From Gracilaria caudata (taxonomy: Eukaryota; Rhodophyta; Florideophyceae; Gracilariales; Gracilariaceae), in contig JASCIV010000419.1 of assembly GCA_030374735.1 (NCBI GenBank), positions 1-20,630 of the forward strand: a DNA stretch of 20,630 nt, given 5' to 3'. The notes beneath the pieces are model-generated. The model saw nothing but the letters and a program-made list of their open reading frames with translations, was not told where the DNA came from and did not search any database. Positions within the stretch are counted from its first letter, which is position 1; each line of letters opens with the position of its first letter. Of the stretch, positions 1 to 8,656 are shown one piece after another. A program made the position numbers and the translations under genes.

Positions 1-35
1 GGCGTGGGCGTGGGCGTGGGCGTGGGTATGGGTAG
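1..35. repeat. GGGCGT tandem repeat cut by the window edge
   Basis: The window opens inside a tandem GGGCGT hexamer (about four and a half units), followed by GGGTATGGGTAGCGG. Seven runs of two or more G with short spacers occur in 35 bases, so the + strand could form a G-quadruplex. A second GC microsatellite of GCGGC units lies at about 110-135. The repeat starts before the window, so its full length is unknown. It is not a known telomere unit that I recognise. Confidence 0.75.
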
Positions 36-1094
36 CGGACGCGGCTATCGACAAGACGGTGCGCGCTGCCCCCGTGGGGCGCGGCGCTGGGGCGCGTTAC
101 AGTAATGCCTGCCGCGCGGCGCGGCGCGGCGCGGCTTGAACGGATGCGCAGTGGCTGTAGGTTATCGTCAAGCGGGTGATGACGCAACAGCGGACTGGGC
201 GTGGGGCGTGCGTTCGGTGCTGGAGGGATGCGCAGGCTCACACGGCGTGCACTGCGCGCTTGGTGCGTACCTGCGCGGAACAGCGGCGCTCACGTCACAT
301 CTTACGTGATGCGAAATGCATTCCAAGACGACAGAGTCCAACTTTTGGAAGCGCACCGTCCTGGTGAAGCACAGCACTTCTCAGTTCTTGCGAGAAAACG
401 TTTTGGGCGTGTGTGCGGCGCGGCGCACAAACGCAGCGCGGCGCGCGCGCAGGCGAACGAGCCGTACTCGGCTGCGCCAAACTTTGGGCCAATTTCAAAA
501 CAGAATAAAAACAGCCAATGGCGGCGCGCGCGGCGCGGCAAGATAGCAACTAACGGCTCGAGAGTGTAAATGCAAATCGCCACCGTAGCGGGCGCGTCGA
601 TCGCGTTGGCGGCGTGTGTTGGGTGCTGTTGGCCAACTTTTTTTTTAGTAGTCGCGAGTGGCGCGCAGCTTCACTTACACCGCGGCGTTTTTGTTGGCCG
701 CCGGCTGCTAGCAGACCGCTGTCCGCCGCTGCCGTCGCTCTCGCCTTCCGCGCCGCCGCATGACGTACTGCTGCGCGCGCGCGCTCTGAGCGGCGGAGGC
801 GTGCGCCATATGGCGCACTGCACCTTTCGGGGTGGGCGCGGCGTCGATCAAAAAGCAGCGTCGAACACGTCTCGTCGCTGTCCTGCAGCGGCACGGCGGT
901 ACGACGGTATAGTTCCACAGGGGACGGTCAGCAACCTGCCCGCTATTTTTGGCTTTATTCGTTCCGCCCAAAAAAGAGTATGTTGCGAAGCAGCGCCCGT
1001 TTCGGCGGCGGCAGCAGCCTCCTTCGACGTTTAATCGCACGACATCTATCATAGCGCGGTGCAATCGCGAAAGGGAAAAAAAAAAAAAGAAAGT

Positions 1095-1194
1095 GAACCA
1101 TTCCACGACGCATGCGCGTTCACGCCGTCGTGGAATGCATCTGATCAATCTGCTGTTTACAAAATCGCGCGCTTGCTTCGTGGTGGAATGGTTC
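1095..1194. repeat. three-copy inverted repeat, ATTCCAC core
   Basis: The 12-mer CATTCCACGACG at 1099-1110 is answered by its perfect reverse complement at 1126-1137, leaving a 15-base loop. A shifted 12-mer GAACCATTCCAC (1095-1106) is also perfectly complementary to 1183-1194. The left arm can therefore pair with either of two partners, giving two mutually exclusive stem-loops. No protein frame explains the symmetry. It could be a foldback relic, a regulatory hairpin or paired factor-binding sites. Confidence 0.7.
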
Positions 1195-1256
1195 TCCTTC
1201 TTCATCATGCGCCGTACAACTCATACATACCGCTTTAAATATCGTGCTTGCTACCC

Positions 1257-1439
1257 TTACTTCTTGTTGCGCCCGTCAACCCACAAAATCTGAAACGCTT
1301 GTCTCTCCCGTTCCGGCCCGTCGACACCAACCCATCCATCATCAATCACAACGCTGTAAGCGTGGTACAGTGCTTCGCGTTCCGCTGTATTAATCTGCAG
1401 CTCAAACCGCGTTCGAAATTCGGATAATCGCCTACTCAT
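1257..1439 (-). CDS. hypothetical 60-residue protein or first exon
   Basis: This short frame has a real ATG in strong context (GCCATGA), with an in-frame TAA two codons upstream. The protein is soluble and acidic/basic mixed, starting MSRRLSEFRTRF and containing VIDDGWVGVDGPERERQ. About 38 percent of its codons begin with G, like the firm genes here, so it is probably coding. Its stop TAA overlaps a good donor (AA|GTAAGG), so this may be a first exon whose downstream exons I cannot place. A second open frame on the same strand just upstream (1461-1736, 91 codons, no ATG, segment RIGDFEAATCLLDSY) also has coding-like composition and may belong to the same gene. No family recognised. Confidence 0.4.
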   Translation of the reverse strand: MSRRLSEFRTRFELQINTAEREALYHAYSVVIDDGWVGVDGPERERQAFQILWVDGRNKK

Positions 1440-2626
1440 GGCTTCTTACCACCACCAATGTCATCTCGCCCGTTTGCCATCGTCACGGGCAGCACGCGTG
1501 CATTTGGTCTCGCCACAGACATCCACCGCACTTGCGCAAGCCAATCTCCTCTTGCTGCTCACGTAGCTGTCTAGTAGACAAGTCGCAGCTTCAAAATCTC
1601 CAATGCGTGGGAGGGCGCGCCGATTGCTCGCTGAACGCCGTAACCCGCCCTTTACAAAGTTTCTAAATAGAAACGAGCTGGTTCGAGCGCATTGTACCTG
1701 GCAATGCGTCTCCAGTGCATCAAAAAGGTGCGCCACGCTTGAGAGCCTCGGTGAAGCGCTATCAAGCTCTCTAGGCCTACGCCTCTACTGATGTTACTAT
1801 GGATTTGCCCCGCCGGGCAGCAATATCAAACTGACGCCCCGCATGTACGTACTACTCCGTCAATGGCGCCGGCAAGTGCGTCATGTTAAGCATGCATACT
1901 GTATCTTCGGTCTGTCTGATGAGGCGCCGAAGAACGTCAACTGCAACGTCGTGGTGCCCGCGCTGACGCGATCGGACGCCATGCAAGACATGCAGCGAAG
2001 CGCAACGCCCACCGGTCGGAGGCTAACATTAGTCGGAGGTGGTGGCGGAGGTGGCGTTTCTCCGCAGCGACGCCGGTCACTATCGTACAAGGGTGGTAGA
2101 TATATCACGAGACCGAAGAACAGCGGCCGGCGGGCTCCACCTGAACAGCACCTGAAGTAGCAGATTTGAGCGTCGTGTATCGCAACGTGTGTACATGTCT
2201 CATGTGTGAGACGTGTCAATCGCGCACAATGTTACACAGAAACAGATGTCCACGTGGGGGGGAGCTGTCCGCGTGGAGTGGTGTAAATGCGCAGCTTTCC
2301 GTGGAGGTGGCTCGAGAGGCGCCGCGCGTGCCACTTTACGTCATGGCATGTAACATCATGTTTACGTCTGACAGCCCGCGCGCACTGTAAGGCGGCGCGT
2401 GTGCCGCCGCTTCGTTTGTCTGTAGCCGCACTCGTTGTTGTTGTTCACTAATTCACTTCACTGCCCCTGTTGTGTGCTATAATTTGCAGCCGCGTTCTTG
2501 CCCGGCGCCGTGCTGTGTTGTGTGGCTGTCTTCTTCCGCTCCCTCGATAGCCACCCTCTCCCTCCCCGTCTCCCCCCTATTCCTGCTCTCCCTTCTCTCC
2601 CTTCCGTCCGTCGCGTCATAGAGAGC
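1440..2626. other. GC-rich intergenic region
   Basis: Nothing certain is coded here. An open frame at 1843-2160 (+, 105 codons, real ATG) contains a run of seven glycines from a GGTGGTGGCGGA microsatellite at about 2036-2056; no family is recognisable and it may be chance. The frame at 1461-1736 (-) is discussed with the neighbouring small gene. The part from about 2400 leads into the next gene: TTGTTGTTG, a CTATAAT box-like string near 2477, then a dense CT tract at about 2530-2605. Confidence 0.4.
2530..2610 (+). promoter_or_regulatory. CT-rich leader of the proline-rich gene
   Basis: Almost pure C and T for about 75 bases directly before the ATG at 2627 (CTCTCCCTCCCCGTCTCCCC and similar). 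Such pyrimidine tracts are common in promoters and 5' leaders. An acceptor-like TTTGCAG at 2483-2489 lies just upstream, so a leader intron is possible. The reading frame stays open through this tract, but no ATG lies in it. Confidence 0.4.
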
Positions 2627-3979
2627 ATGCCGCAGCCGTCGCAGTATCAAGCGCGACGTCTGCTCGAGCTGGTCAGTCTCAATCGCGCCAGGGTTCGGGA
2701 TGCTGACCATGTCGACGTTGACCATTGGGCGCGCAATGACCCTCCGTTACAGGGAATTGTGTACGAAGACCGTGAGACCGCGCGTCAAACCTTGTACAGT
2801 GGCCAGCTAGGAGCCATTCCTATTCATCCGCCACCCCTCAATCTCGTCGACCTCCCATCACAACAGCCGCAGGACGATAATATGTTGCCGCGCGCCGACG
2901 TTCATACCGCAGATATTGTCTCCAGTCAGCAAAGAAATGTGCAGCGAATGCCGCGCGTTGAGAGCGCCGGTTCAAAGATGTCCAAGGTGTCTTCAGTACC
3001 GTCGTTTGGGAAGATTAGAGAACCCTTGTCTGGAAGTTCTATTCGCCTTGATGACGGTGACGCTAACGTTCAAATGCACAGCCAGGGACTCCACAACAAG
3101 AGAGCCAGCCGCGTCACGCCGGCAGAGTACGAAGAATTTGGATCGGAGGCTCTGATTACTAATGTTTATGACGACGTGGACGAGGATTTTGATGAAGGTA
3201 CCCCTAGTACGCTATTCAGACAAATAGGGCCTAGTATCAGTATGGCTCATGGCATAGACTCTGCACCTGATCAACAAGAACCCGCGCCGCCAGAACTTGC
3301 CATAAACAATCAAGATCATTTTCAACCCATCGATCAACCCTATCAACCACCCCCGGAAGCTTTCATACCACCTTCCCCACCATCCGACGCCCAGCACGAC
3401 CAAGTTTCAGCGCCGTCGCCACCGCCACACCCACCAATGCCATCTTTATCCAATCACGACCAACCGTTTCATCGCAATCTTCAACACACCGTGGAAGCTG
3501 TTCCACCTCTTTCGCCCTCGCAACAAATTGGAAAGTTGCGAGGTGAAACTGGAAAGATTGCTACACCCCCGCCTCCAATTCCGCCCAAAGCACCACTTCC
3601 ACCGACTTTGCCGCGAACAAGCGGTCCCCCTCCACCACCACCGCCACCACCACCGGTCACCGCGGTCCGGTCTTACGGCGAAGATGCTACGATTCCTCCT
3701 CCGCCGTCTACACCACCCAACGCACATTTTGCCACTCGTCAGCAGTCTGCCAACAAGTCATTACACTCGTATGATCAACCTCAAGATATTTCGGAACCTT
3801 ATGGTTACTCTAAGACAAAAATGACAAGAAATGCAGAATATGGAGCATCTCCCGTTTATGAAAAGGATGTGAATGATATAATTGTTCGGGAGGAGCATCG
3901 TTATACTGGTGAGGTTGGAGAGGCCATGGTTGGCCATGAGCGATACAACTCTGCCACGGCGCTAACGGACCTGGCATGA
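2627..3979 (+). CDS. proline-rich, largely disordered protein (450 residues)
   Basis: The frame is open from about 2498, but the first ATG is at 2627 (MPQPSQYQARRLLELVSLNR). A short N-terminal helix with Arg and Leu is followed by low-complexity sequence. There is an acidic patch near residue 195 (YDDVDEDFDEGTPS). From about residue 250 on it is proline-rich, with TPPPPIPPKAPLPP near residue 315 and a run of ten prolines near residue 337. The C-terminus loses proline and becomes charged and tyrosine-rich. Poly-proline of this kind binds profilin, SH3 or WW domains in formins, WASP/WAVE and verprolin proteins, so an actin or scaffold role is possible. No FH2, WH1, WH2 or Abi helical domain is visible, so no family is assigned. 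No intron is needed. Confidence 0.75.
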   Translation: MPQPSQYQARRLLELVSLNRARVRDADHVDVDHWARNDPPLQGIVYEDRETARQTLYSGQLGAIPIHPPPLNLVDLPSQQPQDDNMLPRADVHTADIVSSQQRNVQRMPRVESAGSKMSKVSSVPSFGKIREPLSGSSIRLDDGDANVQMHSQGLHNKRASRVTPAEYEEFGSEALITNVYDDVDEDFDEGTPSTLFRQIGPSISMAHGIDSAPDQQEPAPPELAINNQDHFQPIDQPYQPPPEAFIPPSPPSDAQHDQVSAPSPPPHPPMPSLSNHDQPFHRNLQHTVEAVPPLSPSQQIGKLRGETGKIATPPPPIPPKAPLPPTLPRTSGPPPPPPPPPPVTAVRSYGEDATIPPPPSTPPNAHFATRQQSANKSLHSYDQPQDISEPYGYSKTKMTRNAEYGASPVYEKDVNDIIVREEHRYTGEVGEAMVGHERYNSATALTDLA

Positions 3980-4574
3980 CGAGAGACACGCCGTACTTCT
4001 GCTTTCTACCAATACCTCATGTTTTGTTCTAACTCTACGCTTGTTCAAATCCATATGTTTATGTAAACATGTTATCACTCCGGGCTTTGTTTATTAGGGT
4101 TGGGCTACAGCGGTTAAAAGGGTTAGCATGTTGCGTCATTGCTCCTCTTATCTGCGAAAAGTTGGCTCCAATGCGTATCATACCTTTGACGGAGTGCTGG
4201 AGATGCTCGTTGGTCTTCATTTGATGGCCCGCGTATAATCCGCGAATCATCGCTTTGCCTGCGCATTTACGAAAATATCTTGGCTACGCCCGCTCAAAGC
4301 TTCATCGTGGCTTGTTGTTCCTCGCTCCCGACGTAACTTGTAGAGGATACGAAGGTATTCTTCAGAAGATCCCGAGTATCTGATTCGGTTAGAGCGGTGA
4401 CAACCACTGCAACGTCTCGTCTTCAGCTGCGGCCCTCTCTGACCATTTCATTTTTTTGTACAAGAGTTGTATCTCAACATTCGGCACGTATGTGACCGTA
4501 AAATTCGCTCCTGCGCTATAAGGATACATTTTCACTTCGAACTTGAACCTATAACTTGGCACCCCGCGCCAATT
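3980..4574. other. intergenic region with a possible minus-strand coding relic
   Basis: This is the upstream region of uvrC. On the minus strand an ATG at 4451-4449 opens MKWSERAAAEDE. One frame away a coding-like stretch follows (VAVVVTALTESDTRDLLKN), ending at a TGA at 4294-4296, with about 43 percent G-first codons. Joining the two needs one frameshift or a missing exon boundary. A third minus frame overlaps it (EEYLRILYKLRRERGTTSH). It could be a small divergent gene, a decayed one, or chance. A further minus ATG at 4250 is followed by a well-formed intron-like string (GTATGA donor, GCTAAC branch, CTGTAG acceptor at about 4103) but encodes only about 25 residues. No RNA gene is seen. Confidence 0.3.
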
Positions 4575-6692
4575 ATGTTGACGTTTCTACACGCTCTGCC
4601 CCGAGCCCCATGGAGCAAGAACGCGGTTCAGAAATCCACATACGTTCAGCACGGCAATGGTCACGCTCGATTCTGGTGCTCTGCCGTTTCAAATACCTCG
4701 CACTCGCTTTCCCATGCACTACGAGTCGCGCCATCGGAACCAGGGGTCTACCGCTTTCTAGATGAAAACAACCAAATCCTGTACGCCGGAAAAGCACGTC
4801 GAATCCGAGCGCGCCTTCGACAATATCTCACCCTGTCTCCACATACAGCCTCGGGAGTCATCCCTGCGCAAAATGTCTCCCCACGGATTCGCACTATGCT
4901 TGAGGCTGCGTCCTCTGTTGATTTCATCATTACGAACTCAGAGGCTGCCGCGCTTGCTTTGGAGGCTTCCATTGTTCATGAAAGCCAACCGTTCTACAAT
5001 GTTTTGCTCAAAGACGATCGTCGACATCCGTACGTGTTGATTACGTTTTCAGAGACTTATCCACGCATCGTGATCACTAGAAGTAGGAAAAGAGCTAGCA
5101 AACACGATAGATTGTACGGACCTTTCGTCAACGAAAACGTTCTACGCAAGTTACTCACTGTCATACATGCAACTTTTCCCCTTCGTCAACGACAAAAGAA
5201 GCTCTTCTCAGACCGCCCTTGCATCAATTTTGACCTTGGGAGATGTCCAGGTGTCTGTCAACAACTCGTAACGCCAGAAGACTACAGGAGGACAATTGAT
5301 AAGGTCCACATGCTGTTTTCTGGTCGAATAACAGAAGTTGTCAAAGACTTGCGTGCACAGATGTCACATCACTCGTCGTTACTACAGTACGAACAAGCTG
5401 CAGTCATTCGGGATCGTATCGCTAATCTTGAAAACGCGTTTGGAGACGCAATGGGTCTGCAAGACGCTTTCGAAGACGTGCAGGAGGCATCCACGATCGT
5501 TTCCCCTAACTCAACCAGGTCGCGCGATATATTTGCTATTTCTACAATGGATACGATATGCAAAGTTGTCCTCTTTCAGATCAGGGGTGGCAAGGTGATT
5601 TCGAGACTTGTGTTCTCTGTCGATCCAACTGCTGAAGACGCAGAGTTGCTGAATGCGGTACTGACAGCTCATTACGCTCGACTCACCCATTCAATGGAAA
5701 TCCCGGAAGAGCTTATCCTTTGCACGCCAACCACGGACAAACGAATGTTGGAAACAGCACTTACGGAGAAAAGAGGGAAGAAAGTCGTTGTTAAGAGCAA
5801 AAAGGGTATATCTTTAGCAGGTATTGTGCAAAGAAACGCGGAAATGGAGGTCGGGATTGAAAGAGATCGAATTCATGATGCAGCAAGAGATTTAAATGCT
5901 CTTGAGTGCATGCTTAGACCATACTTGGAATCACTAAAGATACCCCACAGTGACACTGCCTCATCGGCACCAGGCTCTTCGCGAGACCATTGTGTCTTGG
6001 AGAGAATAGAATGCTTTGATATATCTCACACCAGTGGTTCGAATGCAGTGGGGTCTATGGCGGTATTTCTAAACGGTTCTCCTTGCTTATCGGAGTATCG
6101 AAGGTACAATCTTGGGCCACAGAGTTCGTACAAAGGTCACCCCGATGACTATGCATCTTTGCATGAAACTCTCACTAGAAGATTCGGACTGTTCAAGAGC
6201 GGACTCGGCAACACTGTAGATATCTCCTCTCTCCCGCAGCTGATCATCGTAGATGGTGGCAAAGGTCAGCTCAGTTCTGCGGCAGACGCATTGCGTCTGC
6301 TCGGCCTACATGAAATGGTTCCCTTGATCAGCATCGCTAAAGGAGAAGAGGCCGTTTTTGTCGACGGTGAAAAGCAAGCAATCAATTACGATGTTCCTAC
6401 CGGAACGCATTTGATGAGCGATGGGGTTCGCCTAGTTTGTCGGCTTCGAGACGAAGCCCATCGGACAGCTCTGACGGCACACCGGAAAAAACGAGGAAAA
6501 CAAGCTTTGAAATCTGGGCTTGATTCAGTTCCGGGCCTCGGTCCGAGAAAACGCGCTGCACTCCTAGGACATTTTCGTGGAAGTGTGGAAGCAGTAGCCA
6601 ATGCTCTGCCGAATCAGTTGTCGCAAGCGCCCGGCATAGGACCCGCTCTAGCAGATAGAATATATTCTCACTTTCATGACGACCCAACCTGA
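4575..6692 (+). CDS. uvrC: UvrC, excinuclease ABC subunit C, organelle-targeted
   Basis: UvrC makes both cuts, 3' and 5' of a DNA lesion, after UvrA and UvrB have marked it. The first ATG of the open frame (4575) gives 705 residues, about 45-50 of them an N-terminal extension (MLTFLHALPRAPWSKNAVQK) poor in acidic residues and rich in basic and hydroxylated ones, like a transit peptide. The GIY-YIG nuclease lies at about 52-145: GVY at 57-59, YAGK at 70-73, catalytic-type Glu130, Asn142. Next is the Cys cluster C217, C224, C228 and the UvrB-binding UVR motif at about 256-290. The RNase H-like half has D482 (FDISH), D560 (VDGGKGQ) and H629 (RDEAHR), the expected triad. The C-terminus (650-700) is a double helix-hairpin-helix (VPGLGPRKR, APGIGPALADR). 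All catalytic residues are present and there is no intron. Plastid or mitochondrion cannot be told apart. Confidence 0.96.
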   Translation: MLTFLHALPRAPWSKNAVQKSTYVQHGNGHARFWCSAVSNTSHSLSHALRVAPSEPGVYRFLDENNQILYAGKARRIRARLRQYLTLSPHTASGVIPAQNVSPRIRTMLEAASSVDFIITNSEAAALALEASIVHESQPFYNVLLKDDRRHPYVLITFSETYPRIVITRSRKRASKHDRLYGPFVNENVLRKLLTVIHATFPLRQRQKKLFSDRPCINFDLGRCPGVCQQLVTPEDYRRTIDKVHMLFSGRITEVVKDLRAQMSHHSSLLQYEQAAVIRDRIANLENAFGDAMGLQDAFEDVQEASTIVSPNSTRSRDIFAISTMDTICKVVLFQIRGGKVISRLVFSVDPTAEDAELLNAVLTAHYARLTHSMEIPEELILCTPTTDKRMLETALTEKRGKKVVVKSKKGISLAGIVQRNAEMEVGIERDRIHDAARDLNALECMLRPYLESLKIPHSDTASSAPGSSRDHCVLERIECFDISHTSGSNAVGSMAVFLNGSPCLSEYRRYNLGPQSSYKGHPDDYASLHETLTRRFGLFKSGLGNTVDISSLPQLIIVDGGKGQLSSAADALRLLGLHEMVPLISIAKGEEAVFVDGEKQAINYDVPTGTHLMSDGVRLVCRLRDEAHRTALTAHRKKRGKQALKSGLDSVPGLGPRKRAALLGHFRGSVEAVANALPNQLSQAPGIGPALADRIYSHFHDDPT

Positions 6693-6963
6693 ATTGACAG
6701 TCTGCAGATCAACCACTTCAATACTACTGTACATGGAAAAGCATTCTAGGCAGAACATATCAGGCACCATACGTCTTCATATCGGAAGCAGTTCTTTAAA
6801 CATGGTGCGGCAACGATAACAACAAAACCCAAGAAGCTTTCGAGAGCAGCCTTTCGAATATCAAAGCGATATGTATATGAGATCCGTGGAACATACCCAA
6901 AAGCGGATCTTGAGAAGTGACTAGTAGACTTCATTTCTGCGGATTCTCGCACATCCAAATACA
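6693..6963. other. short gap between convergent genes
   Basis: This gap holds the 3' ends of uvrC and the minus-strand gene. A minus frame (6746-6964, 72 codons, no ATG) has coding-like composition (ESFLGFVVIVAAPCLKNC is hydrophobic). It may be a further exon of the neighbouring gene if the donor GTGAGT or GTATGT at its 3' end is used; otherwise it is untranslated trailer. No polyadenylation signal is obvious. Confidence 0.3.
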
Positions 6964-8366
6964 CTAAACTGACATACTCACAGGTTTCTCTTTAGGTCTT
7001 TCATTCATCGAAAGGTCATTTTCCGACGCGCGAAGATTGTCGCCTTCTCCACCTCTGTCGTTCTTGACAGAGTCATAAGGATGCTCTGAACTAGTAGGAC
7101 ACAGTTGTCCTCTGCGGGCGGGCAACAGATCCCGAGAATGCGCAGAAGGATGAATCAAGTCTTCGTGATTTATGATTTCTTTCTCCTCTTCTTGTGTGAC
7201 TGGATTTGTTACAAGCGCTTGTATGCTGGACCTCGCAGGTTGGGAACCCATGTTTCGGCTAGGCGTACTCAACCGAAGTGTCTTTGCAACGACAACACGC
7301 TTTTCCTTTTCGCTTTCTCGACGTCTTTTCTGTGAATGGGAAAGCAACGGTTTCTTCTTCGGTGATGACCTCTGGGTCTTTGCGAATGTCTCAATGCAAT
7401 CTCGTTCCGGGGTTTCAGGTACCTCGTTAGGAGTGCTCTGGCATGCTTTGTCTCCAGCTGGCGCGCGTTTTCGTGATTCGGGTTGCGAACTTGTTTGTTT
7501 ACCCCTTGAACAGGTAGTTTTTGCCCTCGAAATCTCCTGCACACGTTCCGTTGGCGGAGCTTCTTCGGGATTTCGAGTTACGTCTTGTTCAGCTGTTTGT
7601 CCCAGATCGTGACATATCCACGAACTGTGAAGGTATTTGAATATTGAATTTCCACCATGAGCAACAGAGGATATGCGATTTCCAAGCTCTCTAAGAACAG
7701 CAGCTCTGAGTCATAGTCACTTTTTTCGTCAGTCTCATATACGTTGTGCACCAAGATACTGAATGAAGACCGTACAAGGCATTTACTTACTTCAGCTTGG
7801 CCTTTTCCACACAGTCTCGGAGGGTTGGATCATTCATAGCTCTTTTTCGAATATAATCATCAAAGATTCGGTATGTTTTCTGAGCGCTATTCCGTACATT
7901 CATGCAAGCTTCGCAAAGAGTTTTGAGCTCTTCGTACAACGCTTTTATATGCTTTCGAACTTTAACTATGGACGATAGTAATCCGTCAAGAGCTCTTTCA
8001 CAATAATAGACCTCTACGATCATGCAATTGTTGGGAGCATGATAGAAGCGGTCCCTCAAGGCCGTTATGCGGCTAAACTGAGCCAGAAATTCTTCATGGG
8101 TGTGAATGGTAGCGTCCAGAGCTTTACCGACGCATATAGCTTGATCGCATATTTCGATTTCATCATCCCATAACTGAAGTTGTTGTTCTAATTCCTTTGG
8201 TATTGCTGAGAGCCAAACAAAGACAAGTTAGCGTTAGATGTCCTTACGGCCGTAGTTCTCTGAACGTACTTAAGATTTCCTCGAAGCGATGCTGATCTGT
8301 CCTTATTGGGCCTTCTTTGACGTACTTCAGAAACTGCTTCTCTTGATTATCTGGACTGCTAGTCAT
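6964..8366 (-). CDS. helical protein with basic tail, AIRIM/C1orf109-like (tentative)
   Basis: Three exons assemble in frame into 417 residues: 8366-8270, 8205-7791 and 7705-6964. Intron 1 (64 nt) runs GTACGT to CTCTCAG with two CTAAC branch-like boxes; intron 2 (85 nt) runs GTAAGT to ACTCAG. The ATG at 8366 (AAGATGA) has an in-frame stop four codons upstream. Residues 20-165 are predicted helical, with a motif like the N-terminal bundle of human C1orf109/AIRIM (LEQQLQLWDDEIEIC, then LLSSIVKVRKHIKALYEEL). AIRIM works with the AFG2 ATPases in 60S ribosome maturation. The remainder is disordered, Ser/Pro/Glu-rich, with nuclear-signal-like basic patches at 287-289 and 297-307 (KRRRESEKEKR). The AIRIM link is recalled similarity, not a search result; another coiled-coil nuclear protein is possible. 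A donor GTGAGT near the stop could alter the last few residues. Confidence 0.7.
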
Positions 8367-8656
8367 CTTCGCAACCCATCATGGACGAGTAGGGGGCTAT
8401 CTAACCACTTTGCTCCTCGAGTCTGCCCTATCCTGTTTCAGCTTCGGAAGACAAAAAATTTTGAGTCCCGGGGTTTTTAGCATGAAGTGACAAGCAATGA
8501 AAACCGTAACATTTTAATGAAGCCATTTCGTCGCCACGAAACGGTACAGGGTAGTGGCGAGGGCCTCGACGAGTAAGGTCATTCTAACATACTCTCGACT
8601 AGTACAAGTGAGTCCTTCTTTTCACAGGGCTTTCTCTCGTCCGTCGTACCCGTAGA
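8367..8656. promoter_or_regulatory. 290-bp divergent promoter (AIRIM-like / rrp8)
   Basis: The minus-strand gene starts at 8366 and rrp8 at 8657, so this segment must hold both promoters. It contains AAAAATTTT at 8454-8462, identical to the core of the RRPE element found before ribosome-biogenesis genes in fungi. It also has a 7-bp inverted repeat TCGCCAC / GTGGCGA (8530-8536, 8554-8560). On the minus strand a tiny upstream frame starting at 8382 (ATGATGGGTTGC) overlaps the start of the AIRIM-like gene and could dampen its translation. Whether RRPE acts in this lineage is unknown. Confidence 0.6.

Larger units (their letters stand above)
1..1256. other. GC-rich block without a firm gene
   Basis: This stretch is rich in GC and CpG and carries many overlapping open frames on both strands, as expected by chance in such DNA. 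The longest is at 570-1034 (+): 154 codons, a real ATG, and a hydrophobic signal-like start (MQIATVAGASIALAACVGCC), then low-complexity Arg/Ala/Pro sequence. Its frame begins codons with G in roughly a third of cases, so it could be a small secreted or membrane protein, but no family is recognisable. A T-run at about 640 and an A-run at about 1075-1088 interrupt the GC-rich context. It may be a promoter-like CpG region or intergenic repeat DNA. Confidence 0.4.

Noticed and set aside
1..35. Telomere
   Set aside because: GGGCGT is not a known telomere repeat to me, only about four and a half units are seen, and unique sequence follows at once.
2498..3979. Formin or WAVE/Abi assignment for the proline-rich protein
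   Set aside because: Only the proline runs match; no FH2, WH1, WH2 or Abi helical domain is present.
4467..4574. UvrC frame open 36 codons further upstream
   Set aside because: It starts at TTG with no ATG before 4575, and a eukaryotic gene is expected to start at ATG. The same applies to starts before 2627, 12514 and 15555.
6386..6687. Minus-strand frames of 71-96 codons inside uvrC
   Set aside because: They are the shadow of a strongly conserved coding sequence on the + strand, with no independent family match.
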